Part shown: positions 9,491 to 19,230 of the stretch, piece after piece
Layout of the letters: each line of letters begins with the position of its first letter
How positions within the stretch are numbered: the first letter of the stretch is position 1
Source of the DNA: Larix sibirica
Taxonomy: Eukaryota; Streptophyta; Pinopsida; Pinales; Pinaceae
Length of the DNA: 21,626 nt
Assembly (NCBI GenBank): GCA_004151065.3
Contig: NWUY0300019483.1
Span: 4,064-25,689, forward strand
Direction: 5' to 3'
Notes under the pieces: generated by a model
Databases searched by the model: none
Told to the model about the DNA's origin: nothing
Seen by the model: only the letters and a program-made list of their open reading frames with translations
Position numbers and translations under genes: made by a program

Positions 9491-10042
9491 CTACTCAATT
9501 GAAGCTTCTACATACTGTTGTGAGTGACTGTGATGTTGAATGGTTCTCTTCCTTGAGTGCTAAGTTGGCCTTCGACTTGAATGTTGAGTTGGAGTTGGCC
9601 TAGAATGTTGAGTTGGAGGTGGCCTATGCATAAATTTTTGAGGTGGCATCTGAGGTGGTTGAGAAGAGGATGCACCTGGGGTCTCTTGAGGCATGGATGG
9701 CAAAGCCTACTGAGTGGAATCCAAGGTTGCATACTTGGATATATTTTTTGAATATTTTCCCATGGGTTACTGAAGTGACTTCCTATCTCTCAAAAACCTA
9801 TCAAGATCTATGTAATGTGCATAGGAAGGTGGTGGCGGGATCCTGAATAGTGACTCTAAGTTTGACAATAAACCAAAGTCGCCTAACAATTTATCCAATA
9901 TGATATGGCCTTTAACCCCTCCTTCCATGTCATCAAACTTATGATCACCATTCCTATGATAAGCTATCAATGCATCATAATGTTGTTGGATATACAAATC
10001 ATCATTTCCATCCCAAGGGGATGGAAGTCCTTGACTTCTGCA
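9491..10042 (-). pseudogene. Copy B, C-terminal region
   Basis: The piece 9997-9767 encodes HYDALIAYHRNGDHKFDDMEG and GHIILDKLLGDFGLL, matched by copy A at 19500-19620. It then has about 35 residues (LESLFRIPPPPSYAHYIDLD and on) absent from copy A. The following tail is rich in Pro, Gln, His and Ser, with MPPQKFM and a short internal repeat of PTQHS. It ends with a TAG at 9491-9493. Stops at about 10040 and within the tail show decay. The low-complexity tail suggests an unstructured or interaction segment, but no function can be assigned. Confidence 0.55.
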
Positions 10043-11227
10043 CTACTCAAAAATTATCTTTAAGGAGTTGACATCCTTAGCCAATTGGATGGCCTTCTCA
10101 TGTACCATTTGTAACATTTTCTTCTGTGTAACTAGCTTATATGCATCCATGATTAGTGTGGTTCTATATTTGATAGCCAATGCATTCATTTCTTCATTGG
10201 TCTTTGAATTTAAGATGTCAATAAATGATATGGCGATTTTAGGTTTATTGCCCAGCTCATTAGAAATCCTCTTGGTGTCATGCACTACTGTTGCGGCCAA
10301 ACTTTACTCATCTTGAGAAACAATAAAATGATTCCAATTCCTTGTCATCACTACTGAACTTTGCTCCCACGCCAATGTTTTCCCCTACTAGAAGGGACTT
10401 TCAAGAATATTTCTTGGTGAGATGCCCCACTTCCTTTTTCAGCTTGTCTCTTGTGTTTTGCAGGTCTAAAACTACAACATCTCTTTTATGTCCTATTTGC
10501 TTCAAAGCTTCCAATTATTCTTTATGCTTCCTAAGATATTCCTTGATCTGGCTGAGTTCTGCGTATTTGAAGGTCATATCTGCCATTATTTTGGCCAATT
10601 GATTGGTCAGATCTGTTAAAGCAATTGCCAATAAAGCAAACCTTTGGAAGATAGCAATTTGTAGTTTTCTTCTTGTAGAGTACTCAACTCTTTATCCAAA
10701 CTCTCTGCTTTCTCCTTGTATTCATGTGCCATCCTAGCCATTTTCTATTTTTCTTCTTGCGATGCCATCAATTCTGGCATTTGTACATGCTCAGTAGCAG
10801 GAATATTTACCCTTTTCTTTAATGCCTGAATTTACTTATCCTTCTCTTTTATGAGACCCTGCATAGGGGTAGGGTTGAGAGGATCCAACCCTCTTTCAAC
10901 AACTTTATTTTCCAACTCTGTGATATTCAATTCCTTAGCCTTGTTGGCTACTTTTTCATTTTTTAGTTGCTTTTCCAGTCTACTCATCGTGTTCTGTAGA
11001 TTGTTTAAACTCATGGAATATTTTGAAATGTCCATGGACAAAACTTCTCTTATTTGTCTGTGTAATTGTACCTTCTTCAGAGGAATAAAACCATCCAACT
11101 TATATGTAACCTCTGGGGATCTGTATTGATATGGAGTCAATTTCCTCCTAATAACGACAGGGTCCAATATAGCCATTTTAAAAGTGCCTTGTTTGAGATC
11201 AACAACGGATAGCATCCCGGGATGCCC
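10043..11227 (-). pseudogene. Copy B, coiled-coil region
   Basis: This is the best-preserved coiled coil of the family. The 11215-10832 piece has VDLKQGTFKMAILDPVVIRR, then heptad-like stretches (LNNLQNTMSRLEKQLKNEK; LNITELENKVVERG) and NPTPMQGLIKEKDK. After a stop the frame continues with MARMAHEYKEKAESLDKELS, matching copy A at about 2720. Next comes a degraded part equivalent to A 2860-3130. The 10300-10043 piece (KRISNELGNKPK; IDILNSKTNEEMNAL; LAKDVNSLK) corresponds to A 4269-4377, showing that B is not interrupted where A is. Stops at several places make it a pseudogene. A structural or oligomerising role is possible from the coiled coil alone. Confidence 0.6.
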
Positions 11228-11858
11228 TTATGACATGAATTCTTCCATAGGGAACATGTCTTTCTTCATTTGAACATTCTCAGCTCTTATATGAGAAAAC
11301 AATCTTGCTAATCCAAATCTATAAGGGAGGAATTTAGGAGATGCTAGTGGTCCTTGTGGCCATTTAGCTATTGGAAAATTTTCAACAATAACAATTGAGT
11401 TGGTAGATGCCATGAGGTTTCTCCCTCCTGAGTCTGATGAACCACTATGGAATACTATGGTTCAACCCTAGTTCTCTTAGTCCTAGACTCCTCTTCCTTA
11501 GTTCCTCCCATCTCCACATCATAGGTGGTTTTTGTGTGAGATCTCTTCATGTATGTATTTGTTTTTCCACAAGTTATGATTATCTATGACTTAATCTGTT
11601 GACCTGGTAGGAGGATTTTCTGGACTTCTTCCGAGCTTTTGAAATTTACAATCTTGTCAAGCTTCTCTAGGGGTTGATGAACATACTCTGCCAACTTTAC
11701 ACTTTCTTTTTTTTTGAAATAATCCCCAAGGTCGTAATTCCACTTGAATCCCAAGGGAATATTTAAGGCATTTAGCATTCCTTCAACAATTGAATGGGAA
11801 GTATGATTCTTGACTAGGAAGGGACCAACCTCTTGCAAGATTTTTAAGGTTATGACAC
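11228..11858 (-). pseudogene. Copy B, central region downstream of the LINE
   Basis: Downstream of the LINE, B resumes with SVITLKILQEVGPFLVKNHTS, SIVEGMLNALNIPLGFKWNYD and KLAEYVHQPLEKLDKI, closely matching copy A 1630-1860. An acidic-basic patch follows (DVEMGGTKEEESRTKRTRVEP near 11461-11520), equivalent to A's ESKKPRLDP. The piece 11413-11228 (NFPIAKWPQGPLASPKFLP; RLFSHIRAENVQMKKDMFP) follows, equivalent to A 2100-2260. The apparent N-terminus of the frame at 11958 lies in LINE sequence and is not a real start. Confidence 0.6.
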
Positions 11859-12096
11859 TTTTTTTTTCATATGAAAAAAAGACAACTTTTATTAAGAGAA
11901 AAAGTTGTGTCAGATGATACATATTAGGCGAGGTTCCTATTTTAAACATAATAACCAAAAAGTGCCAGATGCATATATCTCATGCTTTCATACATGGTGC
12001 AAACCAAAAAGCTATAAGTCTCCTACACATAAACAAAATACATGTAAATATATTCTGCGAATTCAAGCAAACTGCAAACAATCAGTCGTATACAAA
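11859..12096 (-). other. LINE 3' UTR and tail
   Basis: Non-coding sequence after ORF2, ending with CTTAATAAAAGTTGTC, a T-run, CATATG and a run of nine A (11859-11867 as T on the plus strand). The AATAAA is a likely polyadenylation signal and the A-run the remnant tail. An inverted repeat ACAACTTTT/AAAAGTTGT lies at 11882-11890 and 11900-11908. Confidence 0.6.
11861..11880. repeat. 20-bp perfect palindrome at the LINE tail
   Basis: Seven T, CATATG, seven A: the sequence equals its own reverse complement. It lies at the LINE/copy B junction and may be partly LINE tail and partly target. Confidence 0.7.
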
Positions 12097-12804
12097 CTAT
12101 CCCTCTCTATATTCTTCAACAAGAATGAGCCCATCCAAATCACCCACAGCCTGTTTGGAAAGTTGATCAACCCCCATATTGTGCTCCCTGTAGATATGAA
12201 CAAAAGAGATGGAAGAGAAAAGTGACATAATATCCCGAGTACGCTTGATCCATCCTCTCAGCTCCAAAGAATAGAGGCTTTGTTCCCCCTTAGCCCATAA
12301 TATAACCACTCTAGAGTCTCCGAAGATAGTAAGAGAGTTCAAGCCAATAGAATTTGCAAAGAAAAGTAGACCCCATAAAGATAACAGTTATGATCTGGTG
12401 TTGGAGCCTTTACCCGCTCGCATCTGCAATTTGTAATACATATTCAGAGATACCTTTAGGATCATACCAACACCACAGTAGCCCTCCTGGGCAGCACCAT
12501 CGAAAAAACCAAGAGGCAGGCCATACTCTATCTCTGAGAAAGGTAAGACCCTACGTTGCTTCTTATGTATTTTATTGATGGCCGAGGAGAAGTAACCGAC
12601 AATTTTAGCACAGAGCACAGAAACCGAACCTTTCACATCCTGAAATATCCAGCGGTTGCGACATTTCCATACTTCCCAAATCATTATAAAGGGCAGAGCA
12701 GAATCGTAAGAATGTCCCTCAAAACATAAAAGGAAATTATCCACAACATAATCACATCTCCAGTTGAAGTGGAAATGTAGAGTGGATTCGAGACATGCCC
12801 ACAA
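12097..12804 (-). pseudogene. LINE C-terminal RNase H domain
   Basis: RNase H degrades the RNA strand after copying; plant L1 elements of this type carry it at the ORF2 C-terminus. The 12804-12388 piece has IWEVWKCRNRWIF and, at residues 99-113, LGFFDGAAQEGYCGVG with catalytic D102. The frame stops at TAA 12388-12390 in NTRS-stop-LLSLWGLL, the place where the family has the catalytic Glu (NT..ELLALW), so that Glu codon has become a stop. The 12342-12097 piece continues with TIFGDSRVVI and HIYREHNMGVDQLSK, which hold the other catalytic acids. The enzyme is inactive in this copy. Confidence 0.8.
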
Positions 12805-13050
12805 ACTCCTGAAAAAAGTGCAATTAACGAACAGGTGATCTACATCCTCTCCATTAGCAGAGCAAAGGATACAGCGGCCTGGTCCAGCAAAACCTCACTT
12901 GATAAGGTTGCTCCACGTCAAGATCTTGTTATGGATTACCAACCATATGAAGCAGCAAATTTTTAGAGGGCAATTGACCTTCAGAATCAACCTGCTATGT
13001 CACCAGAGGCCTACACCCTTCTCAAGTTCCAAATTACATTCATATGCCTT
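12805..13050 (-). pseudogene. LINE zf-RVT domain
   Basis: Translation with stops gives KVNCPLKICCFIWLVIHNKI, LTWSNLIK, then GRCILCSANGEDVDHLFVNC and FFRSLW. The pattern C-x2-C...H-x4-C is the zinc-binding reverse-transcriptase motif (zf-RVT) common in plant non-LTR elements. It sits between the RT and RNase H as expected. Confidence 0.75.
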
Positions 13051-13971
13051 TTACGCTATGACCATACCATTGGTCTTATCAATACACCAATGGAGAGCAT
13101 CATCCTCCGAAGATAAAGTGATCCCCGCGTGAACTAGCTTCATAACAAAACTATCCCAATAAACATGTAAACCGAGATCCAAATCTAAATCAGTCGCCGA
13201 TCTCCAATAAGAGACATCACTCTCCGGGTGGCGGGAAGCTTGCTTCAAAACATAGATATTACGGCTGTGCAGAGCACGAGTTAAAACAGTTGGAAGTCTG
13301 AACTCAGCCCCAAGTCTGGCAATAGGGTCAATACCCACGAAAATCTGAGTACCCCTGCCAACCTCCCATCCAATACCAAGGTTAATAATAGGGAAGGATT
13401 TCATCAAACTCCTCCATAGAAAAGATCCAGAAGGACTCTTCTTACCATTCTGGAACCAAAGTGGAAGAGGTAATCTGCCTAGATACTTCACCCGGATAAC
13501 CTTCCCCCAAAGACCATCATCAAGTAAACTCCTCCAAAGTGATTTCACACACAGAGATAAATTGAAATATCTAAGGTCTTTGATGCCCCATCCACTAAAA
13601 CCCTTGGGCCTCGAGATAGAGTCCCATGATGCCAAATGATAATATGAAGGGCCTCCTGCCCTCGTCTAGATAAAATTTGAAAAAAGTCGACACAGAGTAT
13701 TAATGACCGCCGCCGAGACAATGAAGAGTGAAAACCAAAAAATGGGGATGCTTTGGAGCACTGAACAGAGCAAGGTAAGTTTGTCATCCAATGAAAGGTA
13801 TTTATAAGACCAACAATTGATTCCGAATTAAACTTTTTTTATGAGCCACCTCCAGTCCATCGATTTATATCCACAAGGTTTGAGAAAATAACCAAGATAC
13901 CTGAAACCAATATAAATCTCCCAAAAATGATAAGGAAACATATTTCCAATCTGCTCCCTAAGATGTTGGTC
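13051..13971 (-). pseudogene. LINE ORF2 thumb/linker region
   Basis: After the frameshift at about 13972, translation gives FRYLGYFLKP, LSLDDKLTLLCSVLQSIPIF and WFSL, with stops between, as in the stretch after RT in plant L1 elements. The 13635-13051 piece then reads SWDSISRPKGFSGWGIKDLR, NLSLCVKSLWRSL and VGRGTQIFVG, the conserved link to the zf-RVT domain. At least two stops and one frameshift are present in about 900 bases. No separate function is known for this link. Confidence 0.75.
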
Positions 13972-15012
13972 CTAACATTGATAAAGGAATGAAGACTTAA
14001 CAAGACTAATGTCCATCCCATCTACATTGCAGAAGCAACTGGTGATAACTTTATAGTGTTTCCATTCATTCAAATATCCTTTTCCAAATAAAAGCACATC
14101 GTCCACGAACAAGAGATGTGAGATGTTTAAGGCCTTCGCCACCTTGATACCAGCAATGTGACCCTTACATCGAGCATCATTAATAAGAAGGCTTAAAACT
14201 TGAATAGCCAAAATAAACAGGTAAGGGGATAACAGGAAACCCTGTCGTATTCCCCTCGATCCAGCTTGAGCAGACGGTGAACCATTCACCAAAACCGAGA
14301 AATTTGCGGAGGATACACGGGACATTATCCAATCCACAAGCTCCAACTTCAAACCCACCTGAAGAAGAATGAAACATAAGTAAGTCCATTCGAGCCTGTC
14401 ATATGCTTTGACAAGGTCCAATTTTAATATAAAAGCATCAGCCTTCTTTAGCTTGATAGAATGTAAAGACTCCTTAGCAATACCCACCGCATCCAACAGC
14501 TGACGGTTATGTAAAAAACCAAACTGCTCAGCAGAAATAAACCTTTCCAGATAAGGCTTAAGACGATCAGAAATGATTTTAGAGATCACTTTATAAAGTA
14601 AGTTGCACAAGGCTATAGGCCTGAAATCCCCAAAGACCGTCGGATTATCCAATTTCGAGATATGGGTAATGAAAGTAGCATTTAAATGACCAGGAATGCG
14701 AGCCTTCAAACGAGATTCTTCAATAGCCTGAGTAATGTCAACACCAAGCAGAGGAAAAAAATGAAGGAAAAATTCGACCGTCCACCCGTCGAGCCCTAGT
14801 GAGTTATCCTTAGCAAAACACTTGAGATTCTTTAAGACCTCATCCACCGTGACCGGCCTCCTAATCACCGAGCAAGCCTCCTCATCAAACATCCGAGGAA
14901 ATAATTTAATAGTATGCAACTGATCTTCCAAATTAGTGGCATTGTTAGAGTGATAAATCCCTTTGAAATGGTTGACAACAACATCTTTCAAATGTAAGGA
15001 GTGATATAACAC
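13972..15012 (-). pseudogene. LINE ORF2 reverse transcriptase domain
   Basis: This RT copies LINE RNA at the nicked target. The piece follows the TAG in the same frame (the first codon is GTG, not ATG) and runs 346 codons. RT blocks seen are FRPIALCNLLYKVISKI (130-146), AEQFGFLHNRQLLDAV (161-176), KLDLVKAYDRLEW (197-209, catalytic D199), GIRQGFLLSPYLF (254-266; canonical RQGDPLSP) and LLFVDDVLLFG (300-310) with catalytic D304-D305. FVDD replaces the usual FADD. The frame is lost after KSSFLYQC at 13972, where a frameshift moves coding to another frame (IGNMFPYHFW). The polymerase core is therefore almost complete but unlinked from what follows. Confidence 0.85.
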
Positions 15013-16179
15013 CTAACCATGGTCCCCCTCAATCTCCCAAATAGAATTTATGAGCCTTCTTTGATTAGCAAACCTGTGAAAAAATTTGGTGTTGTTGTCC
15101 CCAGCCTTGATCCAAACCGCCCGGCTCTTCTGGCACCAAGTTTCTTCCTGAATCCCCAACAAAAGTTTCTTTTCCCCTTCCAAGTTCTGTAATTTATCCA
15201 AACTATCCACACTGAACATCCCAACATCAGCCGAAGAAGAGAGAGATTGGATTTCACTGTCAGTGTCCAAAAGTATTTTATCATTGGTCAACTTCTTAGC
15301 TTTTTCCCAGCTAATGACCTCCTTTTGAAGGAGCGTGAGACGATTAGTAACACAAAACATGGGGGAGCCATGTGTAACAGAACTGCTAGAATGCCAAAAA
15401 TCCCGAACAAGCTCACAAAACGCGTTATCCTCGAGCCAAATAGGATTAAACTTAAAAGGGTACCACTGAAAACAATTCTCGAAATCAATTTGCAAATATA
15501 CAGCTTTATGATCAGAATGACCCAATGAGTAGGACCACAAGCGATACCTTCCAAAAGCAGAGCAGAGGGATTCAGCCATAAAAAACCAATCGAGTCTTTT
15601 TGCAATGCCAACCTTGTTGACTCTACCATTTGACCAAGTAGGAATGAGCTTATGGGGAACCACATCCACCAATTTGGCTTCATCAAAAAGAATTTGTAAG
15701 TATTCGGCCAAAGGATCCAAAGACCTACCAACACCCCAAACCTTCGAAGCCGAGAGAGTAAAATTAAAATCCCCAGCGATAATAAGATCAGGGGCATGTA
15801 ACAGACCTTCAGAAAAGACCCACTCCCAAAAGTGCCTTCTATTATTATATGGAGCATACACATTGATAACATGGATATACCTGCCAAAACCCTTTAACTT
15901 TCCTTCAATCTCAATACCTGCACAAGTGAGAAAAGCCTTCATGTCAACAACCTCAGGGTTCCATGCAGTTAGGGTACCTCCAGATAGCCCTGAAGCATCC
16001 ACTACACAAGCTCGCCACCCCAGCATAATACGCAGGAAAAACTTGAGTGCATTAGCAGCGGACAACATGGTTTCTTGAATCAAAAAAATGGATGGTTTGT
16101 AACAATCGATGAAAAACTTTAAGGCAACTCTCTTAAGGCCGCTGCAGAGCCCACGGACGTTCATAGAGGAAATGATCAT
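15013..16179 (-). CDS. LINE ORF2 endonuclease region (apurinic-type)
   Basis: This endonuclease nicks chromosomal DNA to prime reverse transcription at the target. The ATG at 16179 opens a 388-codon frame ending at TAG 15013. The exonuclease-endonuclease-phosphatase fold is visible: MNVRG (N7), QE at 35-36, NVYAPYN (Y108), AGDFN (D137, N139), RLDWFF (R195, D197) and LGHSDHKAV (S222, D223, H224). All expected catalytic residues are present. From about residue 230 the frame runs through the linker typical between endonuclease and RT (VWIKAGDNNTKFFH). The TAG is in the same frame as the RT, so this is the front half of one broken ORF2. It is the least damaged coding stretch in the window. Confidence 0.85.
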   Translation of the reverse strand: MIISSMNVRGLCSGLKRVALKFFIDCYKPSIFLIQETMLSAANALKFFLRIMLGWRACVVDASGLSGGTLTAWNPEVVDMKAFLTCAGIEIEGKLKGFGRYIHVINVYAPYNNRRHFWEWVFSEGLLHAPDLIIAGDFNFTLSASKVWGVGRSLDPLAEYLQILFDEAKLVDVVPHKLIPTWSNGRVNKVGIAKRLDWFFMAESLCSAFGRYRLWSYSLGHSDHKAVYLQIDFENCFQWYPFKFNPIWLEDNAFCELVRDFWHSSSSVTHGSPMFCVTNRLTLLQKEVISWEKAKKLTNDKILLDTDSEIQSLSSSADVGMFSVDSLDKLQNLEGEKKLLLGIQEETWCQKSRAVWIKAGDNNTKFFHRFANQRRLINSIWEIEGDHG

Positions 16180-16192
16180 TGAGTCACCGAGT

Positions 16193-17305
16193 TCAAGGCC
16201 GCACTGCCTCTAAGGGCTGAAGAGTGAGGGGTAAGGGGCGAAGTAGAATGGGGGGGGGGCTTTCCAATCCCTTGTCAAATAGGGACGACACAACAAGATT
16301 CAAGAACATCGACGGTGCAACCTCCTTCCAAACTTTGCCTTTCATATTCCTCTGAGGCTTCCGTAAAGTGACATTTTCTTTCATAATAGAGGAAATGGGT
16401 AAGATATCAGCAACACCGAAGTCCCAAGCTGAGTAAATCTGTAGAGGTTGCTTCGAGCTCAGTGCTAAGTCAGGCGGCACAGAATCACAAATGGGTTCAC
16501 TTTCAAAATATGGAATGGACGAAGGGGAAAGGTTGATGCCAAAAGGGGGCTCTACCGAGGGTATGTGAGCCACAGGAGGACTCCTAACCAGCCCAGGACT
16601 ATTCTCCACACTAGGTTGAGAAGGAGAAACCCTAGGAGAGCAAATAACTGGCAAGGACACAATAGTCAGGGTTGGAGCAACCAACGGTGCATTCGATATA
16701 GATAGAGAACTAAGAATATCATGAACCGGGATGAATTTAGACAGAGTAGGTAAAATTTTGTTAAACATACCTAAACACTCCTGAGCTGAAGATTTGTCCA
16801 GAGGAATAGGGCAGCATAGGTAGTTATCCCTTCCCTCGTACTCCAAAGGGGAAAGAGAATCCATCCCAGACATTGAGGAATGACGATTCATAGAACACAT
16901 CTCCTTAGAATGTCTAGTTTCTTTACAACGGTAACAACGAAATGGGACATGCCAATAGTCCAGCTTCTGTACAAAGGATCCGCCATCCCAAACTATTTCC
17001 AAGTCCGCAGGTAAACCCTCCTCACAGTTGAGGTCAACCAACATCCATGGGGAATTACTTTCAAACCCAACAAGGGTTTCGTCTTCAATGAGGATAAGCC
17101 TGCCGATGGAGTTGGCAACCTCCAAAAAACCTTTAAAAGTCCAACATTGCAAAGGAAAGTCGGGTAGGATAACCCACAGGTGTCTATGCTTAAGGACTTC
17201 CTTCTTGGGATCGAAAGAAGGGTGCCACCAAGACAACACTAGAGATCTGTTCCCCAACACCCAATAATGTTGCCCTACAGCCAATCGATCATCTTCCGAG
17301 AGGCC
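16193..17305 (-). pseudogene. LINE ORF1 (DUF4283/zinc knuckle), 5' truncated
   Basis: ORF1 binds the LINE RNA and accompanies it as a ribonucleoprotein. The open frame runs from 17413 (a TTG; first ATG at 17398) to a TGA at 16193, 406 codons. Its first 36 residues or so belong to copy B (EYIHYRFDFDQ), so the LINE part starts near residue 37. It has a DUF4283-like region (WVLGNRSLVLSWWHPSFDP; LWVILPDFPLQCW) to about residue 130, then a CCHC zinc knuckle C160-C163-H168-C173 (CYRCKETRHSKEMC). A Pro/Ser-rich tail to residue 400 includes a run of ten C on this strand (16250-16259). The natural N-terminus is missing. The TGA lies 13 bases before the ORF2 ATG. Confidence 0.75.
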
Positions 17306-18355
17306 CTGGTCAAAATCAAATCTATAATGAATGTACTCGAGCGAATACTCCAGGGAAGAAGTATACACGGAGTTGGTGCAAGGGAATCTCATAACCATAA
17401 ACTCTGATCTCAATATGATTTTAAAAAAGAAACCAATCTCCTATGGTTGCATCATGACTCTATTGAAGTAACTTTTTATATTGAGGAAACAATTTGGGAG
17501 GAGGATTTCCATAAAGGATAGTGTAGATATCAAACATGAGTGTATTTACAAACTAAATCTACCTTTCATTGGTAGGATGATGAATGACGAACTCAAGAAA
17601 GGATTGGGGAAGGCATTCTGGAAAGTGGTTGAAAATCATATATAGGAAGTATGACTAGTACCTTAAACATTTTAACGGATGAAAAAGTACTCAGTTGCTC
17701 ATGTATCATATCATACAAGAACTGGTAAAAATCAGGCTTAACATTTGGTTTAGTAGCAGAGGGAGTCGTTTCCAATAAGCCAAAAAATGTTTCATCAACC
17801 AATTTATCACTGGTGTACCCAAGGATTTGATAAATCATATCCATAGCTATCTGAGGAATTTTCGAAAAAAATTCAGACCTGAAAGGAGGCGCTTCTACAG
17901 GTAACTCAACTCCAAGAGGCAGCAGACACGTAAGGAATCTCTCTTTTTCTTATGCATATAGCCCTTTGTACTTCTCGCTCAAGGTATATTTATCAAAATA
18001 TTTTTACATCTAACGCCACTCCTAACATCCCTTGTATGAAATCTTTATTAATTGGACAGATTATTGTCCCATCTCATGCCACTACTTGCTCTCTACCAAG
18101 TAAATATCTAAACACCAGGTGACTAGCTCAGGAAAATGGCGCATCCTGGGGACCACTACTAGGGGCAGATCTGATTTCCAGAGATGCAGGTAATCTTGTC
18201 CTACATTAAATATTTCCTCTGCATCCCTATAAACATGGTGTATATCTTTGATGCAGGTAATTGTGTCGAAAACCTCTGATAATGTGTCTCCAAGATGGTC
18301 GTCTGGCACGAAGGCGGTAATTAAGGGCTAGGGTGTCAGAGATGCCGGTGCCGAA
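17306..18355 (-). pseudogene. Copy B, N-terminal conserved domain
   Basis: The 18309-18082 piece has DDHLGDTLSEVFDTI and VVPRMRHFPELVTWCLDIYL, the counterpart of copy A's HFPELV block. After a stop come ICPINKDFIQGML and PPFRSEFFSKIPQ. The 17844-17593 piece continues with QILGYTSDKLVDETFFG and KPDFYQFLYDMIHEQL. Decayed sequence then runs through DWFLF and VYGYE to EYIHYRFDFDQ, which copy A shows as KYIQQIFDYDQ; there the LINE interrupts it at about 17305. The equivalent of copy A's start ATG reads ATA here. The 127-codon frame at 18610-18227 is in the wrong frame and mostly 5' UTR. The family is not named; no catalytic motif was recognised. Confidence 0.65.
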
Positions 18356-19230
18356 GCTATGGATGGTGATTGCATTGAATATTACTTGAAAGCAGGGGGG
18401 AATTAGGGCACTCTGAAGAATGATCGAGGTAATTGATAGAGAAGAATATACAGGGCAACACTCAACATCTCTTAGGATATTAAAAATTTTGAATTGTGAG
18501 GGTCTCGATGGGTATTGATAGGTTTGAATTAACGCATTAAATGAAGAGTCTGACCGAAAATTATTAGATGAGGTTACCGGGCGTGGGTGGGGATAAATGC
18601 TTCTTATCATTTAATAGCTTGGAAACATGGCATGAGCTTATTGGTGGAGTGAGTAGACATGCTGGAAGATGGGATAAGCCTTTCTGCCCTAAAGGTGGTA
18701 AGTAGTTTCAGGATCAAGAAAGAGCGGTATTATGAACCTTGTTTCAGGATCGTGCATTTTGAATAACACCTGAGCACTTTTAAGGGCATGAAATCCTGAG
18801 GGTCGCCAATATTTTGACACCGGATCGACTTCCACTTCATGGACCGCGTAGCTTTAGAGGGAGCAGTCACTTTATTTTGTCACATCATCTTGCCATCTGT
18901 GTCCTCTGTGTTTTCTAAAAGATAGGCTGGCATATAGCTTTGAGCCTTTCTAATGCTGACCTGAAGGCAATAAGTGGTTTTAGGCTTGAAAAAGATAGGC
19001 TGGCATATAGCTTTGAGCCTTTCTAATTCTGACCTGAAGGCAATAAGTGGTTTTAGGCTTGAAAAAGAGTGGTCTTTGAAACTTGATTTTGCGAGCCTAA
19101 ATGTTGTGGAGGTGCCACACGTCCCAGGTGGTTTCTATTCAGGCTCATGCATTTTGGATAACCCTTGAGCATCTTCATAGGACTGAAATCCCTAGGACCG
19201 TTGATTCGATCAAGAGCGATTCAAGCCGTT
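18356..19230 (-). promoter_or_regulatory. Upstream flank of copy B with duplicated promoter segments
   Basis: On the minus strand this matches the copy A flank. The part 18735-18340 corresponds to A 190-552 (CTGAAACTACTTACC; CACCAATAAGCTC; TTCATTTAATGCG). The part 19200-19030 corresponds to A 60-240 (GCATGAGCCTGAA; GTGTGGCACCTCCACA). The two parts are also related to each other, so B's flank is longer than A's through duplication. The CCAAT box is kept; the G-box and TATA box have decayed. Confidence 0.5.
18921..19066. repeat. 73-bp tandem duplication (72 of 73 identical)
   Basis: Unit 1 is 18921-18993 and unit 2 is 18994-19066, both starting GATAGGCTGGCATATAGC and ending GGCTTGAAAAA. The only difference is G versus T in TAATGCTGAC/TAATTCTGAC. 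It is much fresher than the surrounding decayed copy B, so it is a recent local duplication. Confidence 0.9.

Larger units (their letters stand above)
11859..17305 (-). mobile_element. L1-type plant LINE inserted in copy B
   Basis: This non-LTR retrotransposon of about 5.4 kb runs on the minus strand: 5'-truncated ORF1 (to 16193), ORF2 with endonuclease, RT, zf-RVT and RNase H (16179-12097), then a 3' UTR with an AATAAA signal and an A-run. Copy B sequence flanks it on both sides: FDFDQ of B ends at about 17306, and SVITL of B begins at about 11850. A clear target-site duplication was not found. ORF2 carries one in-frame TAG between endonuclease and RT, a frameshift after RT, and further stops, so the copy is inactive although the endonuclease still reads intact. 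Confidence 0.85.

Noticed and set aside
15605-16078. 157-codon plus-strand open frame
   Set aside because: It is the antisense of the LINE endonuclease, whose catalytic motifs all read on the minus strand; nothing recognisable in this translation.
17306-17400. Apparent 100-bp deletion of copy B at the LINE insertion site
   Set aside because: On closer reading, B homology continues through EYIHYRFDFDQ to about 17306, so little or nothing is missing.
18227-18610. 127-codon minus-strand frame
   Set aside because: It spans the 5' UTR of copy B and is in a different frame from the conserved HFPELV block.
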